Assembly: GCF_000313135.1 (NCBI RefSeq)
Contig: NW_004457352.1
Coordinates: 2,296-27,376 of the forward strand
From: Acanthamoeba castellanii str. Neff
Taxonomy: Eukaryota; Discosea; Longamoebia; Acanthamoebidae
Direction: 5' to 3'
DNA: 25,081 nucleotides
Shown here: positions 11,401-22,800 of the stretch, one piece after another
Layout of the letters: every line of letters starts with the position of its first letter
Position numbering within the stretch: the stretch's first letter is position 1
Notes under the pieces: generated by a model
Databases searched by the model: none
What the model was told of the DNA's origin: nothing
What the model saw: only the letters and a program-made list of their open reading frames with translations
Program-made: the position numbers and the translations under genes

Positions 11401-12627
11401 TGGTAATAACAGACCTCCTTAGGCAGCTCCATGTAATAGAACATGCTGTCGCCAGGGTTTTCAACGGGGCGATAAGCTACGCCGATCGTCCGAGCGCTGA
11501 TGTTCAGCACCTGATGCGCTGCACGTGAGAGAGGAGAGCTCGTGTGTTAGAGATCAAGCAGCACTTGGCTTTCTAGTGGAGGAAGACTAGTGGTGATCAG
11601 GGCTCATGCTACCTTCGCATTCTTCTCCGGAGAAGGCGGATTCCGGCTTGGGGAACTTCCCACGGAGCTGCCCATCTTTGCTGGCCCACAGCACATCACC
11701 GCCCTTGGTGCCGCATATGACCGCCTTGCCCGAGATCGACCAGGTGAGGGACACGATCTGACCCGGCAGCCCAGCGCCCCAATCACTATTGTGTTACAAC
11801 AGAAGACACAAAGATCAGAACAACCACGAACACGCGCCCGGGGAGGGTGGCCTTCATGAAGAGTCACGTACAATGATCGCTGGGTTGCCGAGTCGACGAG
11901 GGTCACTTTGCCCTTGGAGTTGAGCGCAAGGAGCAGATTGGGGATGATCGGATGCCACGAGAGTTGGGCTACCGTCTCGTCCTTGGAGGCACAGATGCGC
12001 ACCTTGCCGAGTGGTGCCGGATTCTTCTCATGTGACGTTCGCCCAAAACAAGAGAGCGATCAGCTTGCTGTGCGATGAAGAAACCAGCTTCACATCATGA
12101 TGGAGTGTACCTTTTGCTCTAGTGCCTTGGCAGAAAAGAAGAGTACGGATCGCCGCTTCGCCAAGGCCAGTACAAGCTCGTCGCTGGAGAGATAGAGGCC
12201 CTTCACGAATCCCTTCACGGGAGCTTGTACGACCTCAGCGGCGGCGCCCTCCAACAGGTTGGCCTTGGCCTTGGCCAAGTCGACAAGGCGGTTTGTCTTG
12301 GCGAACAAGAGGTCTGCGCGCATCAAGGGTTAAAAGGAGTGGGCGCAGTTGCAGGAGATGGAGAACGGTACGTGATTTCCAAGTGTAGATTGCTGTGAAG
12401 CCAAAACGGTTGGAGACAGCAAGGTATTGAGCCTCCGCAGGAGTATCATCCTCCGGGTACTCATTGCTCACTGTGACTGCTCCCGCTTCGATAAAGCGCC
12501 AGGGCAGCACCTGCAGCGATCATCATCAAATTAACAGATTAACAATTGAAAGCAACAATTGGCAACATTTCGCCTGTAAATAATTCAATTCTAAGTCACA
12601 AGGATCAAGAGGTACCTCGTCTCCCAT
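5473..12627 (-). CDS. NUP214: FG nucleoporin of the NUP214/Nup159 family (cytoplasmic filament of the nuclear pore)
   Basis: NUP214/Nup159 sits on the cytoplasmic face of the pore, recruits DDX19/Dbp5 through its propeller and promotes mRNA export. Exons, 5' to 3': 12627-12616, 12510-12372, 12313-12111, 12026-11872, 11785-11613, 11518-11415, 11346-11264, 11172-11021, 10949-10827, 10743-10570, 10497-9674, 9605-9536, 9480-9301, 9235-9024, 8950-8823, 8656-7713, 7609-7388, 7302-6538, 6459-6193, 6098-5847, 5771-5473 (1826 aa). Residues 1-~440 form beta-strand-rich repeats fitting the propeller. They are followed by an Ala/Pro linker with FTFGAP and FSFGAP, a coiled coil (~690-960, e.g. LHRN/LTDQLVDDLNAITEQ region), an acidic patch (~1155-1195) and a long tail. 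About 36 FG dipeptides are counted by eye, of FxFG, PFG and GFG types. The start is the ATG of a 12-base exon (MGDE) in an ACCATGG context. The order propeller, coiled coil, FG tail separates NUP214 from other FG Nups. No database search was possible. Confidence 0.85.
6099..6149 (-). other. Perfect 12-bp inverted repeat at the intron acceptor in NUP214
   Basis: CTGCCCCCCCCC at 6099-6110 and its exact reverse complement at 6138-6149 flank a 27-base spacer, within the intron 6099-6192. The CAG acceptor of the nucleoporin intron is the outer end of one arm. In the pre-mRNA a C9 arm and a G10 arm would pair and place the acceptor AG in the stem. Confidence 0.8.
6561..6681. repeat. Coding tandem repeat, 99-bp period (PFGSFSFSSTPAA units)
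   Basis: A near-identical 22-base core occurs at 6561-6582 and 6660-6681, and a diverged third copy lies near 6750. It encodes repeated PFGSFSFSSTPAA units of the nucleoporin FG tail. The 99-bp period (33 codons) keeps the frame. Confidence 0.85.
6951..7109. repeat. Coding tandem repeat, 114-bp period (PSSASAPAFSFA units)
   Basis: Segments 6951-6995 and 7065-7109 are identical at 43 of 45 bases and lie 114 bp (38 codons) apart. They encode two copies of PSSASAPAFSFA in the FG tail, separated by Ala/Thr/Pro-rich spacers. This is direct evidence that the FG region grows by in-frame tandem duplication. Confidence 0.9.
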
Positions 12628-12776
12628 GGTTCAGCGTGCAACGTGCGCTTGCCAAGATGGAGTGCTTCCCGCGTTTTGTGCTTCGCGAAGATTCTGGACT
12701 TTCTTTTGTTTCTTTGCAGTTTTCCGACTTTTCTCTTTCGTTTCGTTCTCCGCCACCATCGCAAGCCAGCAAAGAT
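12628..12776. promoter_or_regulatory. Divergent promoter region between NUP214 (-) and E1-Nudix (+)
   Basis: These 149 bp separate the two divergent ATGs, so both 5' UTRs and core promoters must fit here or within the first exons or introns. There is no clear TATA box. The right half is pyrimidine-rich (TTTC/TTTTCT) just before the + strand start. An in-frame ATG at 12657 could extend the E1 protein by 40 residues. I prefer 12777 because it places the catalytic motif at the usual distance from the N-terminus. Confidence 0.5.
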
Positions 12777-14999
<2,223 letters not shown>

Positions 15000-15117
15000 T
15001 CATCGTTCGCACCGGTTGTTCTGTGCAAGTTGAAGCACACCACCATCGTCATCATCGGCACTCTTGCAGAATTTTGGGCCGGTTGCAACCACCGAACACA
15101 GGTGGGCACTCTGGCAC
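15000..15117. other. Convergent intergenic gap, E1-Nudix / D-amino-acid lyase
   Basis: These 118 bp lie between two stop codons on opposite strands. I see no RNA gene, conserved motif or clear polyadenylation signal. Confidence 0.5.
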
Positions 15118-16768
15118 TCACATGCCGGGTCCTCGCGCGGAGACGGCCCAGACGTCGGTCACCTTGTCCTCCTGCACGGCCACCATCCAGTCGTAGAGGT
15201 TGGACGTCGGGTCGCAGTGGCCCGGCACCAGCCACACCCTGTCGCCCACCTTGAAGTGGGCAAGGGCGGCCAGGTTGCCCGGCGTGCGCGGGATCAGCTT
15301 GGTGTGCTCATCGCCGGCTTGCTCGCAATCGAGTTCGTCGTTCTGCCACACGACCGGCAGCCCCGAATCCACGGCATACGCCTTCAACCCTGAACAACAA
15401 AACGCAAAACGCAGGCGATTGAGCGCTGATACTGGGGTGGTGAAGATGAGGAGAGGAGAGTGTAAGGCACCTGCGTCGAGTGTGACCCAGCCGCGACCGG
15501 CGCTCGCGGTGCTGATCACCGTGGAGAGAATGAACATGCTGTTCTTGAAGGGCGATTCCGTGCGGTCCTCGGCGTTCTTGTTGAGACAGTAGTCCCTGTC
15601 CATCAGCGCGTACGACCCCTGTGTGCGCACACGGCACGGCACGACGCGACACGACACGACACGTGAGTGTACACGCGCGGAGGGAGCAGTCATTGGGTGG
15701 AGCACGGGTACGGGCTGGATTTCGTTGTAGACGCCCGAAGCGATCTCGTACGGGAAGCTCCCCGTGCCACCGCCAGAGACGAGGAACTCGCCCTCGGGCA
15801 GGCAGTCATTCGCCCGCAGCAGGTCGAGCGCCTTCCGTGCCAACGCCGCGACGTGCTGGACCGTTCGCTCTCGATCGGCTGCCGCGCGCACGTGCTGGTT
15901 CCCTGCAAGAACAAGAAGAGGAGGAAGAACGAGAAGAAGAAGAAGCCGTGAGTTATGAAGAGCGCACAATAAGCGAAAATGAGAGAGCCGGGGTGTGTCA
16001 CCCACCGCCATGGTAGGCCTGCAGGCCGATGAAGCTGACATGGCCGCTCGGGTCCCGATGGGCGGCAATGAGCCGCCGGGCGAGCGCAACGAAGGTCTCC
16101 TCGCCCTGCTGGGACGCGATGTCGATGCCGCACCGCTGCTGGCCCACGTCGATCTCGATCACAACGCCCACCCGCGATGCTGCACTACTGCCGCCGCTGG
16201 CCGCGCGCGCCTCGTCCATCAGCACCTGGAGCACGCCGGCGTCGTCCACGGCCACGCCCACCCGCTTGACGCTCGGGTGCGAGGCGAGCTCGCAGAGGCG
16301 CCGCAGCTTGCTGCGCTCGACGACCTCGTTGGTGACCAGGAGGTCGAGCAGCTTGCCAGAATCGGCTGAATCCTCTTCGAAGAAGCGAATGAGGGGCTCC
16401 ATCTCGGACACCTTCTGAAAGCAGAAGCCGCTGGCCTCGCCCTCCTCCATTTGCAGCTTCGCGATCGCGCCACATTTGTGTGCCTTGAAGTGAGGTCTAA
16501 TGCGCACGCTGCTGCTGGACGATTCGCGCACCAGAGCTGGGAGGCGCCTGAGATTGGCTAGTAGCGCTCCCTTGTCCAAGATTAGTGCGGGCGTCTGGAT
16601 GCTGTCCACACCATCACCGACCGCTGCTGGCGCCGGCCTCACAGATGCGAGCCTCGTATTGAATGAAGGAGCAAGCGAGGTCATCGTCCTACAGCTGGGC
16701 AAGATGCTACGCTGCGTGCGCAGACCAAAGTGAGCCCTGCTCGTCTTGAGCCACACCACCCTGCGCAT
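15118..16768 (-). CDS. PLP- and metal-dependent D-threonine aldolase / D-serine dehydratase family enzyme
   Basis: This fold-type III PLP family cleaves D-3-hydroxy amino acids (D-Thr to glycine plus aldehyde) or deaminates D-Ser. Exons: 16768-16006, 15902-15712, 15618-15471, 15389-15118 (457 aa). The N-terminal Ala-racemase-type barrel has TPALILDKGALLANL and RPHFKAHKC (residues 91-99), the PHxKxHK signature carrying the Schiff-base lysine. The barrel continues through EIDVGQQRCG, YHGGNQH, SGGGTGSF and NEIQPGSYALMDRDY. The C-terminal beta domain has DHTK-like GDEHTKL and VPGHCDPTSNLYD (H425, D427), the metal site. The start is the ATG at 16768, giving an Arg/Ser-rich leader that looks like a mitochondrial presequence. 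A second in-frame ATG at 16684 would shorten it by 28 residues. The H-x-D spacing leans toward aldolase (see findings). Confidence 0.87.
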
Positions 16769-16910
16769 CCAAACCAGCTGCCTAGCGAGTTGTTCAAATT
16801 CCTTACAACACGCCGACAAAATGCCCACCACACATCGGAATTTGAAACGCTTATGTACTCAACATCTGTTTGCTTGCTCCCGTCGGCCAATGCTTGAATT
16901 GGAGTAGATA
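16769..16910. promoter_or_regulatory. Divergent promoter region, D-amino-acid lyase (-) / mitochondrial membrane protein (+)
   Basis: These 142 bp lie between two divergent ATGs whose products both carry presequence-like N-termini. No clear TATA box is visible. Shared regulation is possible but not shown. Confidence 0.4.
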
Positions 16911-18002
16911 ATGCGCAGCAGCACCTGGAGCAAGTCAGCAACACGACATACGCTTCCGACCTTCTTGTTGGCATCGCAAAGCAGACAGTCGACCCTCCTT
17001 GTTTCCCGATCTGCACGAGCATTTTCTCCTGCGGCGCCTACTGCATTCATTTCCTGCGCATCTACATCGGCAACTCCTCTTTCCCTCCTGCGCAGTCGAC
17101 CTGCACAGCTGCGCGGCTTCCACTCCACCCACGTGCAAAGTCGCCGACCGCTTGGACCCGCCGCTACTCGCCTCATCTACACCGAATTAAGCACCTCCAA
17201 GACCTTCTCTGCTCTCACTACCATGCTCAGGTACTCCTCCTCCTCGTCACGACTCACATCTTCGATTTGAATCAATCACGCTCTTTTCGATTTAATCAAT
17301 GAAAACCATTCATACCATTCAGGAGATCGTCTGGTAACAAAGCAGACTCGCCCACCAAGGGCCAGCTGCAGCAGTTCTGGGAGCGATGGATCGCCGAGCG
17401 GCCGCAGCACCCTCGGTGGAGCACAGCCTGGTATGTGCTCTGTCGCAGTGAACTGAGTAGTAAGCGTCCCACACCACCTCCTGACCCCTGAGAGCCATGG
17501 CCTCGCGTGGATGTGTGCAGGTGGTGGGACATGTTCATCATCTTCACCGTGTTTGGCATCACCGGCTCGTCCACCATGTTCTTCGTGCGACCTTTCATCA
17601 CCAAGTTCCTGAAGCTTGAAGGTATCGCCAACAGTTGAAGCGTTTTCCTCGCCTCGGCCAAGCCTGGCTGACCCATCATCGCCTTTGGTGACGTACACAA
17701 CACAACACAACACGTTCGCGGCTAACCAGGTTCGATGAAGGAGGGTCCTTGGTCCTACCGCCTCATCTCCGTGGCAATCATCATGCCCATGTATTCTCTC
17801 ATCCTCATGTGTATAGGTACACTCCGCAGTTTGTGTTGCCTTCACGATGTCGTCTTCGCCACTGCGGCCATGCTCGCCTCACCTCCTCCCAACAATAGCG
17901 ACGATCTTTGGCAGGCACGCCTACTTCAAGAAGGTGGTTATGCGGATGTGGGGGCGATTCCTTCCCAGCAGGTGGATGAAGACCATCGAGGGCAAGAAGT
18001 AA
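16911..18002 (+). CDS. Small mitochondrial two-helix membrane protein (DUF6787-like)
   Basis: Exons: 16911-17230, 17323-17430, 17521-17621, 17730-17816, 17899-18002 (239 aa if it ends at the TAA 18000-18002). The first ~105 residues are rich in Arg, Ser, Ala and Thr with almost no acidic residues, as in a mitochondrial presequence. The mature part starts with a soluble stretch (KGQLQQFWERWIAERP) and WSTAWWWDMF. Two membrane helices follow (MFIIFTVFGITGSSTMFFV and ISVAIIMPMYSLILMCIATI), then a basic FGRHAYFKKVVMRMWGRF tail. The W...GS...P...FG..FFKK layout resembles a small uncharacterised membrane family I recall as DUF6787; this assignment is tentative. The last exon contains AA|GTAAGC over its stop codon, so the true 3' end may instead splice into the GNAT exon at 18106. 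Confidence 0.75.
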
Positions 18003-18105
18003 GCCCTCTCCTTTTCCCCTCTCCACCCTCGTTTCGGTCGAAGTTATGATAGTTTCGGTCAGTTTTACATCTCTTCCGAGCAATCCCTATTTGGTCTGCA
18101 CCTAG

Positions 18106-18679
18106 TTCTTATCCGTGGTTGGTCAATTTTATTTTGAACGAAACGTTGCAATGGAACGAAAACAGAGAGAATTTGGGGAATGCCACCACCTTCGCACTGC
18201 CAGCTGCGGCCATACGACCTGTCGAGCTGCCGGGCGACCTGGCCGCGGTGCGGAGCCTGTTCCGCGAGTACGCCGAGGGTCTGGGCATCGACCTGGGCTT
18301 CCAGGACTTCGAAGCCGAGCTGGCCGCCCTGCCGGGCAAGTACGAGGTGCCCGCCGGCCGGCTCCTGCTGGCCTGGCGTGGAGGCGAGGCGGTCGGCTGC
18401 GTGGCCCTGCGTCCGCTCAGCGGCTCTGATGCCGGCGCCTGCTGCGAGATGAAGCGCCTCTACGTGCGGCCGCATGTGCGCGGCGAGCAGCTGGGGCGCC
18501 GGCTGGCCGAGCGCATCTGCCAGGAGGCGCGCGAGGCCGGCTACTCGCACATCCGCCTCGACACGCTGCCGACCATGACCACCGCGGTCAAGCTCTACAC
18601 GGCGCTCGGGTTCACACCCACCGCCCCCTACGTCTTCAACCCCATCCCCGGCGCCATGTTCCTCGAGCGCGAGCTGTGA
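18106..18679 (+). CDS. GNAT-family N-acetyltransferase (single exon; start codon unresolved)
   Basis: GNAT enzymes move an acetyl group from acetyl-CoA to an amine. The domain runs from AIRPVELPGDLAAVRSLF to MFLEREL. It includes VGCVALRPL (beta4), EMKRLYVRPHVRGEQLGRRLAERI (the acetyl-CoA pyrophosphate-binding R/Q-x-x-G-x-G/A region, with RGEQLG), AGYSHIRLDTLP and AVKLYTALGF, the usual C-terminal GNAT motif. The frame is open from 18053 with no in-frame ATG before the domain. The only ATGs nearby (18151, 18180) are in other frames. The segment 18106-18180 is AT-rich, unlike the rest. Acceptor CCTAG at 18101-18105 joins in phase to the GTAAGC donor at 17999 of gene 6. So this is either the 3' exon of gene 6 or a separate gene with an unseen first exon. 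The intron-free, very GC-rich, bacterial-looking domain suggests transfer. Confidence 0.78.
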
Positions 18680-18720
18680 TTTAATTGTTTTGATTTTTAC
18701 TGATTATTATTTTTGTACCA
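18680..18720. other. 41-bp AT-rich convergent gap, GNAT / CLU protein gene
   Basis: This short gap between two opposing stop codons is strongly AT-rich (TTTAATTG...TTATTATTTTT), unlike the GC-rich exons on both sides. It probably holds 3' end signals for both genes. Confidence 0.6.
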
Positions 18721-19768
18721 TTACACTGTGGTGGCCTCGGGCTGGTGCAGAAGGGCCTTGAACCAGGCCTGGTCGCGCACCGAGGCCAGATCGTTGTCGC
18801 CGCTCCACAGCTCGACCGCGGGTCCACGCCCGTCGCGCCGGCACTTCTCGAGCCACCGCCGGCTGTCGTCCGCGTTGCCCTCAAGCGCGGCCACGCAGCC
18901 CAGGTTGTACGCGCCCGCGCCCGACTCCACGCCCTCGGCCGCCGCCAGCTTGGCCTTGGCCTCGCCCCACCACCGCAGCTGCGCCGGGGTCGGGGTCGGG
19001 GTGGCGGCGGCGGCCGTCCGCCCGAGCTCGACCAGGGCCACGCCCCAGTTGGCCAGCACCTGGGCCGCGCGCCGCCGGTGGTCCCTGGCCTCCTTCTCCT
19101 CGCGTGTGCCCTTCGCGGCCCGCGGCTGCTGGTGGTTGGTCACCTCCGTAGGCTGCGCCCGGTGCTCGCTGTACCAGGTGGGGATGTGGCTCGCGGCCGC
19201 GCGCAGGTCCTCCTGGCCCTTGCTCCACTCCTCGCCGGCGCCGTTTTCTTCCTTCTTCGCGTTCGTCTTCGCGTCGTTTTCGCTCTTGGCCGAGGTGGTC
19301 CACCGCGCGATGGCCGGCATGCACAGCTGGTAGAGCGCGAGCGAGGCCTCCAGCAGGAGCGTGCGACGACGCGCTTGGACATCATCGTCGCCGCCGCTCG
19401 TACCTGCCGCCGCCCACGCGCGCCGCAGGTTGGCCCAGTTGTAGAGCAGGCGCAGGATCTCGTCTTCGTGGTCGCCGCCAACCCACGCCGCCGCCGACGC
19501 GCTGGCCGCGGGAAGGAGGGCGGCGGCCGAGGAAAAGAAAGCGTCCAAGTCGGAGGTCAGCGACGCGGGCGCGTCGAAGGGCGACGATGAAGAGGATGCG
19601 GCCTCAAGAGGCGCTGGGATGGGCGACAGGTCGGATGGCGATGACGAGAGCTGCGTGAGAATGGCCAAGGCGGCGCTAAAATGCCGATCGGCCTGAAGGA
19701 ACAGCCACTGCTTGTTCGTCGCCTCGACTCCTACCATGAGCATTGCATATTAGATCATCGCTCGGCAC

Positions 19769-19807
<39 letters not shown>

Positions 19808-22800
19808 CACACAACACACAACACACACACCGCTCGGCACGACACACGACGATAGGGTACCGGCAATTGTGGTGGGAGGAAGGGAGGCGAGGTAGGCCAG
19901 GCACTCGGCGGCGGCCTTGAGGCCGAGGGCGGCAAGGTCGTGGTTGGGCGGGACCGCGCGCCGGCACACATCGAGACACGCCCCGAACTTGGCCACCGCC
20001 TCCCGCGCGCCGTCCGCCGTTCCCTCCTGCCGTCATCGTCGCCGTCGTCGTCGGCGGTGAGCGAGTCAGAAGAAGAAAAAGAGGGGCGACACCGGGGAAC
20101 GTCGGCGACACAGACACAGAGACGTACCAGCTCGGCGCCGTGGAGGAGCGCGAGCCCCCAGTTGTAGAGGGCGTACTCGTCGTTGGCCTTGCACTTGATC
20201 ACGTTCTCGTACAGTCCCGCCGCCATGCGGAAATAGCACACCGCCTCCTGCTCGAGCGAAAAAAAAAACCAAACAATAAATAAATACATAATAAAATATA
20301 TAAACACAAATAAAGAAAGCATTATTGAAATATAAATATAAATTATATTGTGCACCTGCTTCTTGGGGCCGCCTCGGTCGATTTTGCTCTTCTTGCGGGC
20401 GGCGAGGAGCGCGTAGCAGTCGGCCTGGATGCGCGGCAGCACGTAGGCCTCCTTCGTACGGATCTCTATGCCGCCCAGCTGCTCCTCCGCGAACATCCCC
20501 TGCTCCAGCGTCTCGCCTGTTTTCCACGCTTGCGTGAGCACTCTTTACGCGCCTGCGTGTGCGTGTGCGTGTGCGTGTCATACCGGGCTTGAGGTCTTTG
20601 GAGGCGAAGGTGATGCCGAGCATGGCCTCAACGCGGTGGAGTATGTCCGGGAGGGACAAGTGGCGCAGCACTTGCTCCTGCTCCCCGCCCTCAGCTCCGG
20701 CGGCCTTGGCAGCAAAGCCGGGGTAGAGCGCGCAGAGGCGGCTCCGCACGCGCGCCCACAGCTCCGCGGGACCGTCGGCGAACGCCCGCCGGAAGCACTC
20801 GCAGACCATGCCGCGCATCTCCCGCTCCAGCGCGCACTTGCGGCACTCGCCGGTCGCAGTCGATGACGAAGACGACGGCGGCGGTGGTGGTGAAGCTGCC
20901 CTGCGGCGGCGCTCGTCGCGAGCCCGCTTCATCTCGGCCTTGATCTTGCCGCGCATGGCCGCCCTCACGTCCCACTGTTTGTTGAGTCGACAGAAAAGCG
21001 AAAAAGGGTAAGGCCACACCGCACACGCACACGTGCAGATGAAACGGTACCTTGATGGCGCGGGCGATGAGTTCGGAGAGAAGACGAGCGCGCAGCTGCG
21101 GATGTGACACGTGGTTGAGCAGCAGCGCGAGCCCGCGCACGTTGATGCCGCGCCGATGAAGCTCTGTCAACACACACGCACACACCATCAGAGTGAGCAC
21201 CTCCACACATCGGCGCATCGCGCGTGCGGGGGAGTTGCCAACCTTGGACCAAGGTGTCGCCGGGATAGGGCCACGACGACGATGAGGCCACGTTAGACTC
21301 CAGCTCGTCGGCAAAGCGGCGGATGACGTCCTGCTTGAGCCTCTCCGTCGCATTCCTCACCTGCGCCGGGCGGTGGCGAGTGTGCGAACAAGGAATTTGA
21401 GTAATGCGCGTACATTCCAGGACCAGATGAGAGGAACCAACCTCTTGGTTGTGGGCCTGATGGTCGTCTTCGCCGAACTTGCTGAAGGCGTCGCTGGACA
21501 GCGGCCGGTCGTACTCGCGCACGAACTCGGGCCTGAGGAGACGGTAGAGGAACGACGTGGGCGGTGCTCCCTCCACGGGCGCCTCTGGTGGAAACAGCCG
21601 GGCCGTGTCCTGCGGTTCGAGCGTGAGCCATTGGGGCCGACACATCGCGGCACATTGTGACTGAGCTGCGTACCACGACGTAATAGTGCCCGTCCGCGCC
21701 GCGGTGACCCTCTGTTTACACGCGCACGCACGCACGCCACCGCACACGCACACGCAAGTGTGAGGAATGCGGCTAGCAGTGGGGCGGCTCGAGCTGGTGG
21801 GACACGTCGTACCGATGTCGCAGCAGGTGTAGAGGAACCGTTTCTGGGCGAGGCCTGCCCAGTGGCCCTTGAGGTTGAGCACCGTCGACACCACCTTGAT
21901 CCGCTTGTTCAGCTCCTGGATGCCACTGTGCACTGCAGTGCCCGGACGAACAGGGTCAATAATAAGAAAATAAAATAATAAAATAATAAAAAATCATATA
22001 AAACATTATAAATACGCGGGCGGGTACCCGTGTTGCCACCGTCGGCCGAGCCGTAGGCCAGGGTCTCGGCCGTGATGGGCAGCATGGAGTAGCACATCAG
22101 TCGGTAGCCCCACCAATCGAGCAGCGCCACCAGCGGGCTGGGTGTGTTATGTGACATCACGTGTACGCGTCAGCCCCACGAGTCGAGGATGCAATTGGGA
22201 GGAGAGAGGGGCAGGCGACTGAAGGTGTGCGACGTCTCACCTGTGCAGGCCGACGAGCATGCCGCAGGAGAAGAGGGCGCTTGCGGCCTTGAGCTCGTGA
22301 CCGGCGCACTTGGCGGCGAGACCGTCGTTGCCTGTTCGATACGTCGATTGGTTTTGGGCGGGGTGAGCGGCATCTACCCACAGCGCATAGAGAGCAGGCG
22401 AGCAAGAAGTAGGAGGAGAAGGAGTAGGAGTAGGAACCGTAGATGTTGTTGTTGTCGATGGCGAACTTGAAAAAGATGCCCGCCACACAGAACTTCTCTC
22501 CGCCTGTCGCAGTACCCACGCACAAGCTTTAACATCCCACAACGGCGCCGACACTGAAAGGGAAGGGTGCAGCTAGCGTGTGGAGGCATGCGCTGAGTTG
22601 TTGTTGTGTGCATCGTACCGGCAATGCCGCCAAAGTCATCGGAGGGCTTGATGGTCTTCAGCGCGTTGGGGAGGCTGCGCTCGCGGATGATCGTTTCGCC
22701 TGCAGGACAGACAGGGGACACAGTATTAGTACACTTCCAGCGTCCTTCTACCGCGCGCGCACTCTTCAACACGACGTACCGATCGCCTTGGCCACCGACA

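Noticed and set aside
16769..16831. Longer N-terminus of the D-amino-acid lyase starting at 16831
   Set aside because: The codon at 16831 is GTG; the first in-frame ATG is at 16768.
18151..18429. ATG-started frames at 18151 and 18180 as the real N-terminus of the GNAT gene
   Set aside because: Both are in frames other than that of the GNAT domain, and no GT..AG pair between them and the domain restores the frame.
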